From NCBI RefSeq assembly GCF_034531395.1, contig NZ_JARVCO010000010.1:248001-312000 (forward strand): a DNA stretch of 64,000 nucleotides, written 5' to 3'. Under the pieces are notes generated by a model that ran no database searches, was not told the origin of the DNA, and was given only the letters and a program-made list of their open reading frames with translations. The DNA is from Pontiella agarivorans. Lineage in GTDB: Bacteria; Verrucomicrobiota; Kiritimatiellia; Kiritimatiellales; Pontiellaceae. Made by a program: the position numbers and the translations under genes. Shown here one piece after another: positions 43,464-54,081 of the stretch (positions are counted from its first letter, which is position 1; every line of letters begins with the position of its first letter).

Positions 43464-44435
43464 TCAAAAATTATCCGCAAACCGTTTCAGATGCCGGGCG
43501 AGGTTTTGCGGGTTGGGACGGTGGTTTTTGTTTTGGGGTAATTTTATTTCCAGGCCTTGGAACTGCCGGATGGAGTAGGTGCTGGTGACGGGCTGGGTCA
43601 TGCGGGTGGAGACGATGACGCGGTAATTTTCGGGGTTGATGGCGATGAGGCCGCGGTCGAAGGCGCGGTGCAGGGTGGGGCAGAGGGCGAGGCCGTTGGT
43701 GATGGTGTCGTCGTGCGACTGGCTGAACGGCACGATATGGCAGGCGTCGATCAGAGATGCGCTAATGCTGGTTTCGACTTTCAGGCCGGAAATGCAGCAG
43801 GTGTTGTCGTAGATCATCGGCACCTGTTTTTTGAATACGCCGCCGCGGACGAAGACCTCTTCTTCGTAGGCTTCTTTATCGAGTGTTTCCTGCAACGTTT
43901 TTATTTTGGCCTGATAGTCAGCGGCTGGTTCGGCGAGGATCTGGCTGTTGACTTCATCCAGATAATTTACCCCGGCTGACAGAGCGGCATCTGGAAAGTA
44001 GCGTTTGAGCATCGTCTGCCGCAAAACGTCCCGCTCCACCGGAGAAGCCATCAGAGCAAAAAGGTCGGGATCGAGTTCCGCATGGCGAATCGCGCGTTGC
44101 AGCACGCCGATAGACTGACTGTTGCGCGTTAGGTTCACCCATGTTTCGAATCCGGGATTTGGAATATGGTGCCAGAATTTTTCTCCGCGCAGATAAAAGA
44201 ACGGCTGGGCAATGAGCGGTGAGTGGGCGGTGGTCACGAGTTCCCGCCAGATGGATTTAAAAGTGCCGACGAGCTCGGGCGTCAGTTCGATGCGGTTACC
44301 GGAGATCCAGCCTTCCTCCAGACCGCGCATGACCGCCAGCAGCAGAACCGGCTTGTGCGGGGCGGGGCCGTATTTTGTGACGCCCTGCCGCAGGTGTGTC
44401 AGTTTATGTTCAAATTTACGGAGGCTCTTGTTCAT
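43464..44435 (-). CDS. HNH endonuclease
   Basis: A 323-residue putative DNA endonuclease of the COG3440 'predicted restriction endonuclease' type. The N-terminal part has YGPAPHKPVLLLAVMRGLEEG, a recognised opening of this family. The C-terminal HNH (ββα-metal) domain reads CCISGLKV...DACHIVPFSQSHDDTITNGLALCPTLHRAFDRGLIAI, with the two His and the Asn of the motif. The start was set at ATG 44435, where the family core begins; the open frame continues to 44624 without support. No methyltransferase gene is next to it. It may serve in defence against methylated or foreign DNA; that is inference. Confidence 0.85.
   Translation of the reverse strand: MNKSLRKFEHKLTHLRQGVTKYGPAPHKPVLLLAVMRGLEEGWISGNRIELTPELVGTFKSIWRELVTTAHSPLIAQPFFYLRGEKFWHHIPNPGFETWVNLTRNSQSIGVLQRAIRHAELDPDLFALMASPVERDVLRQTMLKRYFPDAALSAGVNYLDEVNSQILAEPAADYQAKIKTLQETLDKEAYEEEVFVRGGVFKKQVPMIYDNTCCISGLKVETSISASLIDACHIVPFSQSHDDTITNGLALCPTLHRAFDRGLIAINPENYRVIVSTRMTQPVTSTYSIRQFQGLEIKLPQNKNHRPNPQNLARHLKRFADNF
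43548..43562. repeat. TTCCA-N5-TGGAA palindrome, copy 8
   Basis: Core GGCCT. It lies in the 3' part of the HNH gene. Confidence 0.7.
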
Positions 44436-44888
44436 TTCTGCAATAACAAAAAAAGTTGCAGAAAGCATATGGATCCAATTGGGGTTTAACAAGTGCAGCA
44501 TCGTGCAAACTGCTTCCCGGTAAACCGTTGAATCTTTGTGCAGTTGACCGCGGTTCGGATCGCGGAAATTTTTATTCCGGTCATTGGAAAGCTGGTGGGT
44601 GGCAGTTTCCGGAATGACTAACATTTTACGGGGGAGCGGGTTTTGTGAATTAAAGTGATTAAAGGACGATGAAAAAGTTCCGACTAAAATTGTGCGGAGC
44701 CGGCAATACTGAATAGATCGTTCTCATGATGTTGACTTTAATTTGCAGGATGAATCGGATTTAGCGCTGAAAATAGAATTAAAAGCGTTGAAAATCGGAT
44801 GAATTGCGAATCAGGACAGATTGTTTTCGATCTCATTGAAGAGGGGTCCGGCCGTCGGCCGGGTCGATAAAAAATTCAGAGGAGAGAG
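44436..44888. other. Divergent gap between HNH and the giant secreted protein
   Basis: About 450 bp, AT-rich between 44640 and 44810. A hairpin CCGGCC-GTC-GGCCGG (44848-44862) lies in the leader of the plus-strand gene, 26 bp before its ATG, and is not followed by T residues. No convincing promoter or RNA could be named. Confidence 0.4.
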
Positions 44889-47800
44889 ATGATGAAGCAA
44901 TACCTTGTTGTATCCGCCTGCGCGCTTGCGGCGGCATTCAGTGCGGGATCGGTTCGGGCGGCGTCGTACAGTTATGACGCAACGACCGATTTCACCAACC
45001 TCAGTTCCGGTGAGGTCCCCTATTATGTGCACGGGGCGGAAAACGCGCTGGCGATTAATGCGGCGAATGAAGCGTATCGGGATAAGTTTGCCAAGGCACA
45101 GCTGACGTTTAACGGTACGGCAGGAACGTATGATATTGCGATTACGGCGTTGCGTGAGCTGGATGGGGAGTGTTCGTATCGGCTGTCGGTGAACGGTGTG
45201 CTGATCGGTGAACGTCAGAACGGAACGACGGCCACGGATTATAATCCGCAGGATCATGTCTTTAAAAACGTAGTGGTTCCGGCGGGGGCGCTGATTGAGG
45301 TTGAATCGAACACGCACTCCAACGGACAGATTCCGGAAAACGACGGATTTGCCTGGGCGAGGGGACGCTGGACGACGTTGAAACTGGAAACGCCGCCGGC
45401 GGTCTCGGTGAGCGGGGAACTGAAACGCTGGCATAAGGTGACGCTTACGCTGGATGGACCGACGGCGTCCGAAGTGGCGTCGACGTTTACTGATTACCGG
45501 ATGAATGTTGAGTTTACGCATCGCGATTCCGGTAAAAGCTATCTGGTTCCGGGCTATTTCGCGGCCGACGGAAATGCGGCCGACACCAGTGCGACATCAG
45601 GCAGTAAATGGCGTGCGCATCTGGCACCGGACCTGACCGGGGAATGGGATTATGAAATCAAGTTTCGTACCGGATCGAACGTTGCGGTGGATCTGGGCGA
45701 ATGGGCCGGATCGGCATTGTTCCCGTATAATGCAACCACCGGCAGTTTTACGGTGGCTGAAACCGACAAGTCCGCCGATGACTTCCGTTTTAAAGGCCGG
45801 CTGGTTTATGACGGTTCCCGTTATCTGAAACATGCGGCTACAGGGGGCGCATTCATTAAAACCGGTGCGGACGCTCCTGAGAATTTTCTGAACTACAAAG
45901 ATTTTGATAACACATATACGCATGCCGGAACAGACTATCGCCGGGACTGGGCGGATCATGTGGCCGACTGGCAGAGCGGTGATCCGACCTGGGGCGCGGA
46001 TAAAGGCAAAGGCATGATCGGTGCGATCAACTATCTGGCTTCTGAAGGGCAGAATGTTTTTTCGTTTCTAACCTATAATGCCGGTGGCGACTCGAAAGAT
46101 GTCTGGCCGTTTGTCAGCCACAACAACCCGCTGGTTTACGACTGCTCTAAACTCGATCAATGGGAAATGGTATTCAGTCATGGTCAGAACAAGGGCATGT
46201 ATCTGCACTTTAAACTGCAGGAACGGGAGAATGATGATCTTGATGGACCCGGATCCGCCTATGCGCTGGATGACGGTAACACGGGGCCTGAACGTAAACT
46301 GTATCTCCGCGAATTGGTTGCCCGCTTCGGGCACCATCTGGCACTGAACTGGAATCTGGGCGAGGAAAACTCGCAGTCGACTTCGCAGCAGATGGATATG
46401 TTTCAGTATATTGCCGACATTGATCCCTATGAGAATCATCGTGTGCTGCATACGTATCCGAACGAATGGGAGGATGTCTATCGCCCGCTACTCGGAGAAA
46501 ACTCTGAAATGCTCGGAGTTTCGCTGCAGTGCCGCTACGACCAGGTTCATTCCAGAACGATTCAGTGGATCAATGAATCGAATGCCGCCGGTAAACCGTG
46601 GGTGGTCGCCAACGATGAGCAGGGGCCGTCCGACAAAGCCAATCCGCCGGACTCCGTTTCCCAGACCAATCCCTCGCAGGAGCAGATGCGTGAAAATACA
46701 GTGTGGGGCAATCTGATGGCCGGCGGCGCCGGCGTTGAGCTTTATGCCGGATACCAGAATCCGCACAGCGACCTGACGCTGACCGACTTCCGTTCCCGTG
46801 ACCGGATGTGGGATTACTGCCGCTTTGCGAAACAGTTTTTCTATGACCATCTTATGTTTTCTGAAATGTGGAGTATGAATGGAAAGATCGGTAACAGTGG
46901 AAACAACAACAGCAAATATGCCTTCGGTAAAACGAACAGTAAGTATGCAATCTATCTGCCGAGCGGCGGCTCCACCACCATTGATCTGACCGATGCAACG
47001 GGTACATTTGAAGTCTGGTGGTTCGATCCGCGCAACGGCGGAGATCTGCAGCGCGGTACCGTCACACAGGTCAACGGCGGCGGTTCGCCTTCTGTCGGCA
47101 ATGCACCGAATAATACCGGCCAGGACTGGGCGGTACTGCTCTGCAGGGCCGGTGAAGAGAACATCGGCGAAGGCAGTGTGAGCATTGTCCCTTCTGTAAA
47201 TGCCGGTCAGGACACGTTCATTCATCTGCCGAATGATTCGATTACGCTGAACGGTATTGCAACCGATCAGGACGGCACCATTGTTTCCTATCTCTGGACG
47301 CAGGAGTCCGGCCCGAATACGGCCGATCTGTACGGTGCGACAACAGCCGACCTTACGGCATCGAATCTGGTTGAAGGCATCTATGAATTCAGCCTGACGG
47401 CAACCGACAATGATGGCGGTGAAAGCAGCGATTCAATACAGGTTGTTGTGCTCGACCCGAACAACACGGTTGATCCGACGGCGAATGCCGGTAGCGATAA
47501 AACCATCCAGCTGCCGGTGAATTCTGTTGTGATTAATGGGCTGGCCGACGATGACAGTTTGTTCACGGTGGAATGGACCCAGACCTCCGGCCCGTCATCC
47601 GCCGTTCTGAGCGGCGCGACGACCGCGACACTGACGGCGTCCGGATTACTTGAAGGTATCTATACGTTCCAGATGACCGTGACCGATATTGAGGGGAACG
47701 CAGCGTCTGATTCCGTACAGGTGACCGTATTCCCGCTGGGGGAAGAAGGGGCCTGGATTGAGCAGGGCGGTGTTGTGGTGGTTGAAGCCGAGCATGGCGA

Positions 47801-50800
47801 CCTGGTTTCCGACTGGGTGGCGCGTCCGACCACATATACCTCCGATCCGACCATGGCGGGCAGTCTCGGCAGCGGCTGGCTGGAGTGGACCGGGGCCCAG
47901 TATTCGGGGAACACCAAAACGGAAGCACAGGTCAACGCCGTCATTACCTATAAGATTAAAATCAATACGGCGGGGGACTACATTTTCCGCTGCCGTCAGA
48001 AGCAGTATAACGATGTGGCTTCGTTTGATGCCGGGAATGATTCCTTTATCGCGCTGGCCGGCGGAACCACGCCGGCCGGAAAGACGGACTTCACGAACTT
48101 CACCAAGTCATGGGTGCAGAGCAAACCTTCGTGGTCGTGGATTACCTCGTTTGAGCCGGTGCATGGCACACACGTTAAAAACGACAATGTGCAGCGGCAC
48201 TATGAACCCGGTATTCACACCGTCAAGATTGCGGCCCGTTCTCCGGGGCACGCGATCGACCGGTTTGTTCTGGTAAAAACCACGGTCGGATTCAATGAAT
48301 CGGCCATGAATGCGGCGACGGAATCACCGCGCGAAGGCGGAGGTCCGCTGGTGAAAGCCGGGCCGGATCAGACCATCTATGTTCCGGAAAGTACCGCAAC
48401 GCTGGAAGGCTCTGCTACGCCGATGGAGGAAACCACGCTGACCGGTTTTGAATGGAATCAGATCTCCGGTCCGAACACGGCGGTGATGTCGAGCTACACC
48501 TCTGTGACGCAGGACCTGAGCGGACTGATTGAAGGCACCTATATCTTTGAACTGACGGCGTTCGACAGCGAAACCAATAGCGGAACGGACCGCGTGACCA
48601 TTGATGTGGTCGATGCGCGTTTCCCGAATATCATCACCGCTTCGCTGCCGAACGGTGAAGTGAACAGTGCCTATGACCAGACGATTCAGACCCAGTATGG
48701 ACAGGAGCCGTTTACCTGGGAAATCATCAGCGGAACCCTGCCGCCGGGGCTGACCTTCAGTAATGGACGGATTTTCGGTACGCCGCTGCTGGACGCCGCC
48801 TATAACTTTACGGTGCAGGTGACGGATACAGACGGTGACAGCCGTTCGCAGGCCTATACCCTGGTGATCGATGAGGAGTCGTTCGAGGAAACCAAGGAGT
48901 TCACGGTGCTGCACGATGCCTACATTCAGGGCACCACACCGTTCAATACCTCGGAACTGAAAATCGAAGCGGGTAACCGGGTGGCGTATTTCATGTTTGA
49001 TGTCTCCGGCATTACGGATGATGTACTCAGTGCGAAGCTGGCTCTGCGCTGCGCCGGTGATGCCGGCAGCGGAACGATCCGGCTGTATTCAGGGTCCCAC
49101 AATAACTGGACGGAGACGACGCTTACCGATGCCAACAAACCGGGAACGGGGGCAGAGGTTGGAAATCAGAACGGCAGTTATGCCACCGGAACCACCTATG
49201 AGTTTGAGGTTAAAGATCTGCTCGACGGCGTTGGTGACGGAACATATACGCTGATTGCCCAGATGGACAGCGGCGGTAACGATGCCTGGTTCAGTTCCAA
49301 GGAAGGGGCCGTGGCGCCGAAGCTGATCGTGACCTACAATCTGGCCGGCGGGGGCTCCGGCCCGCGTCCGGCGGACATCATCTTTGAAGATGATTTCAGC
49401 AATGCGGCCTACAGCAACACGCTGACCGGTGCGGATTGGCACCCGAAATGGGAGGAACTGACCGATCAGCAGGATCTGCTGACCGGAAACGGGCAGTATG
49501 CGGTGCTTGATACCTCCGTGGCCACCCGCAATTACCACGTCCCGATATCGCACGGTTTTGCGCTGACCGAAGACGGGGATAAAGCAATGGTCCGTTCCGA
49601 CTTCCGTTACTACCACAATGCGGGCGGTGATATTACGAACGTCTTCAATAAAGCGGCGTTCGGCCTGTTGCTCGGTGTGTCTTCCAACTGGTGGGAAAAC
49701 GGCGGCGATGCCTTCACCATGTGCAACCGCGGTTCGGCCATGGGCAATAACGGCAATGGAGAAAACAATGTCTGGGTCGAAGGCTGGGTGCCGCATTCCG
49801 AATTCGGGGTGGATACCTCCGTCGGCGGTTTCAGCGACTGGTTCACCATTGAGCTGACGGTTGAGCGCGGGGTGTCCAATTATGTGCGTTATGCGGATAT
49901 CCTGATCGGCGGTGCCGTGAAGTACAGCACGGTAACGCAGGAGCTGAGCCATATCCCGAACGGGGAAACCATCTATGCCGGCTATACCACCGGTTGGCAG
50001 GGTTCCACGAACAGCGTGGCGTCGTTCAGTAAAATTGCTGAAGTGAACATGGATAATTTCCGCGTGGAATTTATTCCGGCCAATGCCGCGCCGTGGTTTA
50101 TTTCGGATCCGGTTGACGGCGGTACGGTGGCGGCGGAATCGGCGTATGCCGCATCGCTGACCAACTACACGTTTGAGTCGGAAGGCGAAATGATGACCTT
50201 TGATCTGACCGGCCCGGCCTGGCTGAGCTGGACGACCAACGGAACACTGAGCGGAGTTCCGGACATTGGAGACAGGGGGACCAATGCATTCGACGTTACG
50301 GTTTGGGATGAATCGGGCAATACCAACAGCGCGATACTTCAAATCGTGGTAACGGATCCGAATCCGCCGCTGCCGTTAACCACGCTGTGGGAAGAGGATT
50401 TCGACAGTGCGTTCATCGGTGCGGCCTCGGGCGTGAATGAAGTCTTGCCGGGGGCGGAATTCTACACGGCAAACGGCATCACGGCTGAAGTGGTAGCGGC
50501 ACCGGCGGAATTCACATCGGCTTCCGGGAATGCGGCACTGCTGAGCACGCAGGCCAATCTGTGGGGCGGCGTGGAGCAGTCCGCCAGTGCGATCAGTCTG
50601 GGTGGATATAATATTCAGCCCGGCGATACATACAGCCTGTCCTTCGATGTTTATATTCCGTCAAACCTGACGGCAGGGGTCGGCGGAGTCTTCCTGCGCT
50701 GGAGGGACGATACGTCCGGTAACGGATCATTCGACTGGTCGCAGGAAGTGACTGCGGCCGGTGTGCATCATTTCGAGTACACCGGGACCTTCCCGTTGAA

Positions 50801-51338
50801 TTATGGCGCGGGCGACTTTATTCCGACCGAAGTCTGGCCGATCATCTACTTCAATCAGGATGGCGCGGTGGCCGACGGCCATGCCTTCATGGATAATATC
50901 CTGCTGACGATCGGGCCCGGAGAGGTTCCGGATTCCGGTTTCGGGGAATATGAAAACGAGGTCGGTCTGGTTGGCGGACGTGAAGGTGACGATGATGACG
51001 ACGGCGAAAGCAACTTCTATGAGTTTGTTTTCGGCGGTGATGCCACCAATGCGGCCGTGACCACCGTGCCGCCGTATCTGCAGCTCGATGGCGACGGAAC
51101 TGCGCGTTACATTGCGCAGGAGCGGATTGACCGTGATGCTGCGGGCCTGGTCTATACGGTCGAATGGTGCGACAACCTCGTTTCCAATGATTGGAACGCA
51201 ATGACCGTCGATGGGGTGGTTACCAACGACCTTCCGGAATCCGCCGTTATGGAAGAGCTGGAACATCACTTCCAGATGGACGAAGGAGCCGTGGACGGCC
51301 GGTACATCCGGCTGCGTGCGGAAGAGTCCGTCGAATAA
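44889..51338 (+). CDS. Giant secreted multidomain glycoside hydrolase-like protein
   Basis: A 2,149-residue exported protein; signal peptide [20 protein letters not shown]...VRA, ribosome binding site ggagagag. A sugar-binding beta domain (25-165) and a DUF5060-like domain ([14 protein letters not shown]..., 175-280) precede a TIM-barrel-like region (300-680) with likely catalytic acids in LNWNLGEEN and VVANDEQG, resembling the DUF4038/apiosidase group. A collagen-binding-type beta domain ends in [10 protein letters not shown]. Then come two PKD-like domains (about 765-955), a carbohydrate-binding-like domain (970-1145), another PKD-like domain, an Ig-like He_PIG domain ([16 protein letters not shown]), a DNRLRE-type domain ([22 protein letters not shown]), lectin-like regions, a second He_PIG domain and a terminal YTVEWCDN...W module. 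It is probably a polysaccharide-degrading enzyme held at the cell surface. Confidence 0.85.
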   Translation: MMKQYLVVSACALAAAFSAGSVRAASYSYDATTDFTNLSSGEVPYYVHGAENALAINAANEAYRDKFAKAQLTFNGTAGTYDIAITALRELDGECSYRLSVNGVLIGERQNGTTATDYNPQDHVFKNVVVPAGALIEVESNTHSNGQIPENDGFAWARGRWTTLKLETPPAVSVSGELKRWHKVTLTLDGPTASEVASTFTDYRMNVEFTHRDSGKSYLVPGYFAADGNAADTSATSGSKWRAHLAPDLTGEWDYEIKFRTGSNVAVDLGEWAGSALFPYNATTGSFTVAETDKSADDFRFKGRLVYDGSRYLKHAATGGAFIKTGADAPENFLNYKDFDNTYTHAGTDYRRDWADHVADWQSGDPTWGADKGKGMIGAINYLASEGQNVFSFLTYNAGGDSKDVWPFVSHNNPLVYDCSKLDQWEMVFSHGQNKGMYLHFKLQERENDDLDGPGSAYALDDGNTGPERKLYLRELVARFGHHLALNWNLGEENSQSTSQQMDMFQYIADIDPYENHRVLHTYPNEWEDVYRPLLGENSEMLGVSLQCRYDQVHSRTIQWINESNAAGKPWVVANDEQGPSDKANPPDSVSQTNPSQEQMRENTVWGNLMAGGAGVELYAGYQNPHSDLTLTDFRSRDRMWDYCRFAKQFFYDHLMFSEMWSMNGKIGNSGNNNSKYAFGKTNSKYAIYLPSGGSTTIDLTDATGTFEVWWFDPRNGGDLQRGTVTQVNGGGSPSVGNAPNNTGQDWAVLLCRAGEENIGEGSVSIVPSVNAGQDTFIHLPNDSITLNGIATDQDGTIVSYLWTQESGPNTADLYGATTADLTASNLVEGIYEFSLTATDNDGGESSDSIQVVVLDPNNTVDPTANAGSDKTIQLPVNSVVINGLADDDSLFTVEWTQTSGPSSAVLSGATTATLTASGLLEGIYTFQMTVTDIEGNAASDSVQVTVFPLGEEGAWIEQGGVVVVEAEHGDLVSDWVARPTTYTSDPTMAGSLGSGWLEWTGAQYSGNTKTEAQVNAVITYKIKINTAGDYIFRCRQKQYNDVASFDAGNDSFIALAGGTTPAGKTDFTNFTKSWVQSKPSWSWITSFEPVHGTHVKNDNVQRHYEPGIHTVKIAARSPGHAIDRFVLVKTTVGFNESAMNAATESPREGGGPLVKAGPDQTIYVPESTATLEGSATPMEETTLTGFEWNQISGPNTAVMSSYTSVTQDLSGLIEGTYIFELTAFDSETNSGTDRVTIDVVDARFPNIITASLPNGEVNSAYDQTIQTQYGQEPFTWEIISGTLPPGLTFSNGRIFGTPLLDAAYNFTVQVTDTDGDSRSQAYTLVIDEESFEETKEFTVLHDAYIQGTTPFNTSELKIEAGNRVAYFMFDVSGITDDVLSAKLALRCAGDAGSGTIRLYSGSHNNWTETTLTDANKPGTGAEVGNQNGSYATGTTYEFEVKDLLDGVGDGTYTLIAQMDSGGNDAWFSSKEGAVAPKLIVTYNLAGGGSGPRPADIIFEDDFSNAAYSNTLTGADWHPKWEELTDQQDLLTGNGQYAVLDTSVATRNYHVPISHGFALTEDGDKAMVRSDFRYYHNAGGDITNVFNKAAFGLLLGVSSNWWENGGDAFTMCNRGSAMGNNGNGENNVWVEGWVPHSEFGVDTSVGGFSDWFTIELTVERGVSNYVRYADILIGGAVKYSTVTQELSHIPNGETIYAGYTTGWQGSTNSVASFSKIAEVNMDNFRVEFIPANAAPWFISDPVDGGTVAAESAYAASLTNYTFESEGEMMTFDLTGPAWLSWTTNGTLSGVPDIGDRGTNAFDVTVWDESGNTNSAILQIVVTDPNPPLPLTTLWEEDFDSAFIGAASGVNEVLPGAEFYTANGITAEVVAAPAEFTSASGNAALLSTQANLWGGVEQSASAISLGGYNIQPGDTYSLSFDVYIPSNLTAGVGGVFLRWRDDTSGNGSFDWSQEVTAAGVHHFEYTGTFPLNYGAGDFIPTEVWPIIYFNQDGAVADGHAFMDNILLTIGPGEVPDSGFGEYENEVGLVGGREGDDDDDGESNFYEFVFGGDATNAAVTTVPPYLQLDGDGTARYIAQERIDRDAAGLVYTVEWCDNLVSNDWNAMTVDGVVTNDLPESAVMEELEHHFQMDEGAVDGRYIRLRAEESVE
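51182..51196. repeat. TTCCA-N5-TGGAA palindrome, copy 9
   Basis: Core ATGAT. It lies near the 3' end of the giant secreted protein gene. Confidence 0.75.
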
Positions 51339-51366
51339 ACTGCACCCTGTTCGATGAGCAGTGCAT

Positions 51367-51397
51367 GGAAGGGAGAGTCGTTTATGCTCTCCCTTCC
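51367..51397 (+). terminator. Terminator of the giant secreted protein gene
   Basis: A perfect 11-bp stem (GGAAGGGAGAG/CTCTCCCTTCC) with a 9-base loop lies 28 bp after the stop codon. Only a weak T-rich stretch follows. Confidence 0.65.
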
Positions 51398-51519
51398 TCA
51401 GGTTTAAAAGCGGCAGTCCTTGACCTTCTTTTGTGGAATCATCTACCTTGAGTACGTTTTTTCCGGATCGGCACACGGGGTGCCGCCGGATGGGCAAGGA
51501 TTGGATACCGGAGGATGAG

Positions 51520-52764
51520 ATGGGCAATTACGCAACGTATATGAAACAGTTTCCGAACGATGAGGGTTTTTTCGGGGCGTATGGCGGCTCCTTTATTCCT
51601 CCGCAGCTCGAAGAGCCGTTTAAGGAAATTACGGAAGCCTATCTGCGGATCAGCCGCTCACACGATTTTATTTCCGAATTGCGCCGCATTCGTAAGCACT
51701 ATCAGGGCCGTCCGACTCCGACGTATCACGCCAAGCGGATTTCCGACCTCGTAGGCACCGGGTGCCAGATTTATCTGAAGCGTGAAGACCTTAACCATAC
51801 CGGGGCGCACAAGCTGAATCACTGCATGGGCGAGGCGCTGCTGGCCAAGTTTATGGGGAAGAAAAAGCTGATTGCCGAAACCGGCGCAGGCCAGCACGGC
51901 GTGGCGCTGGCAACGGCGGCGGCCTATTTCGGGCTGGAATGTGAAATCCATATGGGCGAGGTCGATATTGCCAAAGAGGCGCCGAACGTGACGCGCATGA
52001 AACTGCTGGGCTGCAAGGTGGTGCCGGTGACGCACGGCCTGAAAACCCTGAAAGAGGCGGTTGATTCTGCGTTCGAGGCCTATCTCGAAGATCCGGTCAA
52101 TTCCATTTACTGCATCGGCTCGGTGGTCGGTCCTCATCCGTTCCCGGTGATGGTCCGCGATTTCCAGTTTGCGGTCGGTGCCGAGGCGCGCGACCAGATT
52201 GTTGAAATGACCGGTGATCTGCCGGATACCGTAATGGCGTGTGTCGGCGGCGGCTCCAATGCGATGGGTATGTTTGCACCGTTCATCGATGATCCGGTGG
52301 AGTTGATCGGGGTGGAACCCGGCGGCCGCAGTGGTGAGATCGGGGATCATGCCGCGACCATGAGCTATGGTTCCGAGGGCATTATCCACGGGTTCAAATG
52401 CTACCTGTTGCAGAATCAGGCCGGCGAACCGGCCCCGGTATATTCCATTGCCAGCGGCCTGGACTATCCGGGCGTAGGCCCGGAACACAGTTATCTGCAC
52501 GATATTGAGCGCGTAAAATATACCACGGCCGATGATGCGGCATGTCTCGAATCATTCTACCTGCTCTGCCGCGCCGAAGGCATTATTCCGGCGCTGGAAA
52601 GTGCGCATGCCGTAGCCGGCGCTATCCGCGAAGCGAAGGAGCGTGATCGCGGTACGATTCTGGTGAACCTCAGCGGCCGCGGCGATAAAGACCTCGACTT
52701 TGTGACCGAAAACTACGGTTTCGGCGATGAATACCTCCAGGACTGGCCGTCGCTGCTCGGCTGA
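51520..52764 (+). CDS. trpB: Tryptophan synthase beta subunit
   Basis: Condenses indole with serine to make tryptophan, using PLP. The 414-residue protein shows the PLP-lysine block [34 protein letters not shown], the phosphate-binding [16 protein letters not shown] and [16 protein letters not shown]. It is of the TrpB1 type. ATG 51520 is supported by cggagg 5 bases upstream; the open frame reaching 51433 has no such support. No trpA or other trp gene is adjacent; it lies alone between a secreted protein and an efflux operon. Confidence 0.94.
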   Translation: MGNYATYMKQFPNDEGFFGAYGGSFIPPQLEEPFKEITEAYLRISRSHDFISELRRIRKHYQGRPTPTYHAKRISDLVGTGCQIYLKREDLNHTGAHKLNHCMGEALLAKFMGKKKLIAETGAGQHGVALATAAAYFGLECEIHMGEVDIAKEAPNVTRMKLLGCKVVPVTHGLKTLKEAVDSAFEAYLEDPVNSIYCIGSVVGPHPFPVMVRDFQFAVGAEARDQIVEMTGDLPDTVMACVGGGSNAMGMFAPFIDDPVELIGVEPGGRSGEIGDHAATMSYGSEGIIHGFKCYLLQNQAGEPAPVYSIASGLDYPGVGPEHSYLHDIERVKYTTADDAACLESFYLLCRAEGIIPALESAHAVAGAIREAKERDRGTILVNLSGRGDKDLDFVTENYGFGDEYLQDWPSLLG

Positions 52765-52791
52765 GCGATATAGATAATCATTATACTCATC

Positions 52792-52819
52792 TTGTGTGGG
52801 TAGTGCGGTGTGCTAAACT
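52792..52819 (+). promoter_or_regulatory. Candidate promoter of the efflux operon
   Basis: TTGTGT (52792-52797), 16-bp spacer, TAAACT (52814-52819), upstream of the leader hairpin and the adaptor gene. Consensus-based and weak. Confidence 0.3.
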
Positions 52820-52828
52820 CCCGCGATT

Positions 52829-52869
52829 AAGCGGATGGATACGGTTCGGTTTGAACCATTCGTCCGCTT
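52829..52869 (+). promoter_or_regulatory. Long hairpin in the efflux operon leader
   Basis: Outer arms AAGCGGA (52829-52835) and TCCGCTT (52863-52869) enclose inner arms GGTTC (52843-52847) and GAACC (52853-52857), giving a long, slightly bulged stem. It lies between the candidate promoter and the adaptor start. It could be the trpB terminator, an attenuator or an operator. Confidence 0.45.
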
Positions 52870-52902
52870 TGTTGTCGAACAGATTTCAATCTGGGGAGTT
52901 CT

Positions 52903-54081
52903 ATGCGTACACATCTATCACCTGCAGCATTCATTCTGATTACCGGCATATGTGCGGGCCTGTTCGGTTGTTCGAACGAGTCCGGAACGGAAGGCGGAAT
53001 CCGTCCGCCGGCTCCGGTTGAAACCGCACCGGTTGAAACCGGAAGCATTCGCGCCGTGCGTACCTTCGGCGGTGCGCTGGAACCGCGTGCCGCATTTATG
53101 GTTTCCCCGAAGATCGGCGGCCGGCTGGAAGAGGTGCTGGTGGATATCGGTGATTCGGTGGATCGGGGTGCGGTGGCGGCCCGGCTGGATGACGATGAAT
53201 ACCGACAGGATCTGGTGCAGGCGGAAGCCGAGCTTCTGGTGGCCCGGGCGAATCTGGCGGAGGCCGAGAGTGCGCTCGAAATTGCGCAGCGTGCCATGGA
53301 GCGTACCAGAACCCTGAGTACACGCGGTGTGGCTTCGGATGCGGAGCTGGACGCTGCGCGAAGTGAGTTGCTTGCCCGGGAGGCCGGTGTCGAGGTGCAG
53401 AAGGCTCAGATCACCCGGGCTGAAGCTGCCGTTGAGGCGGCGCGGATTCGTCTGGGTTATACTGAAGTGGTTGCACAATGGGCGGATGACGATCCGAGCC
53501 GGGTGGTGGCTGAACGGTTTATCGATGAAGGTCAGACCGTGGGGGCCAATACGCCGTTGCTGGAAATTGTGGATCTTGATCCGCTGCTCGGCGTTTTTTA
53601 TGTGACGGAAAAGGATTATGCCAACCTGCAGGCCGGACAGCAGGTGCAGGTGTTTACAGATGCCTATCCCGATGAAACCTTTTCCGGCCGCATTGAACGT
53701 ATTGCGCCGGTTTTTCATCAGAATTCGCGTCAGGCGCGTGTGGAAATCATTGTGCCGAACAGCGATCTTCGGCTCAAACCGGGCATGTTTATCCGCGCAG
53801 ACGTTGAGGTGCGGCGGGTGGATAATGCCGTGATTGTTCCGGCGGAATCGATTGTTACACGTTCCGATTCACAGGGGGTTTTCATGGTTGCGCCCGATGG
53901 CACCCATGCCATGTGGAGAACCATTGAAACGGGCATACGGGAAGGCGAGCGGGTGCAGGTGATCGGCGGCACCGACCTGGACGGACGCGTTATTACGCTC
54001 GGGCAGCAGCTGATTGAAGATGGATCCGCCATCAACGTTGTTGATAATGAATGGGCTGAATCCGCCGGAGAAACACCATGA
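52903..54081 (+). CDS. RND efflux periplasmic adaptor lipoprotein
   Basis: Membrane fusion protein linking the inner-membrane pump to the outer-membrane channel. The 392-residue protein has a lipoprotein signal with lipobox LFGC (Cys 23). A barrel-sandwich region ([34 protein letters not shown]) encloses a coiled-coil hairpin (about residues 105-185, rich in Ala, Glu and Arg). Then come the beta-barrel ([43 protein letters not shown]) and the membrane-proximal part ([20 protein letters not shown]). The ribosome binding site is ggggag. It overlaps the pump gene by 4 bp (ATGA). Confidence 0.93.
   Translation: MRTHLSPAAFILITGICAGLFGCSNESGTEGGIRPPAPVETAPVETGSIRAVRTFGGALEPRAAFMVSPKIGGRLEEVLVDIGDSVDRGAVAARLDDDEYRQDLVQAEAELLVARANLAEAESALEIAQRAMERTRTLSTRGVASDAELDAARSELLAREAGVEVQKAQITRAEAAVEAARIRLGYTEVVAQWADDDPSRVVAERFIDEGQTVGANTPLLEIVDLDPLLGVFYVTEKDYANLQAGQQVQVFTDAYPDETFSGRIERIAPVFHQNSRQARVEIIVPNSDLRLKPGMFIRADVEVRRVDNAVIVPAESIVTRSDSQGVFMVAPDGTHAMWRTIETGIREGERVQVIGGTDLDGRVITLGQQLIEDGSAINVVDNEWAESAGETP

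Noticed and set aside
44848-44862. CCGGCC-GTC-GGCCGG hairpin as a terminator
   Set aside because: No T run follows on either strand and it lies in the leader of a gene, so it is described only as a leader hairpin.
49089-50342. 417-codon minus-strand frame inside the giant secreted protein gene
   Set aside because: It lies wholly inside a plus-strand gene with a signal peptide and clear domains; the antisense product has no motif and no ribosome binding site.
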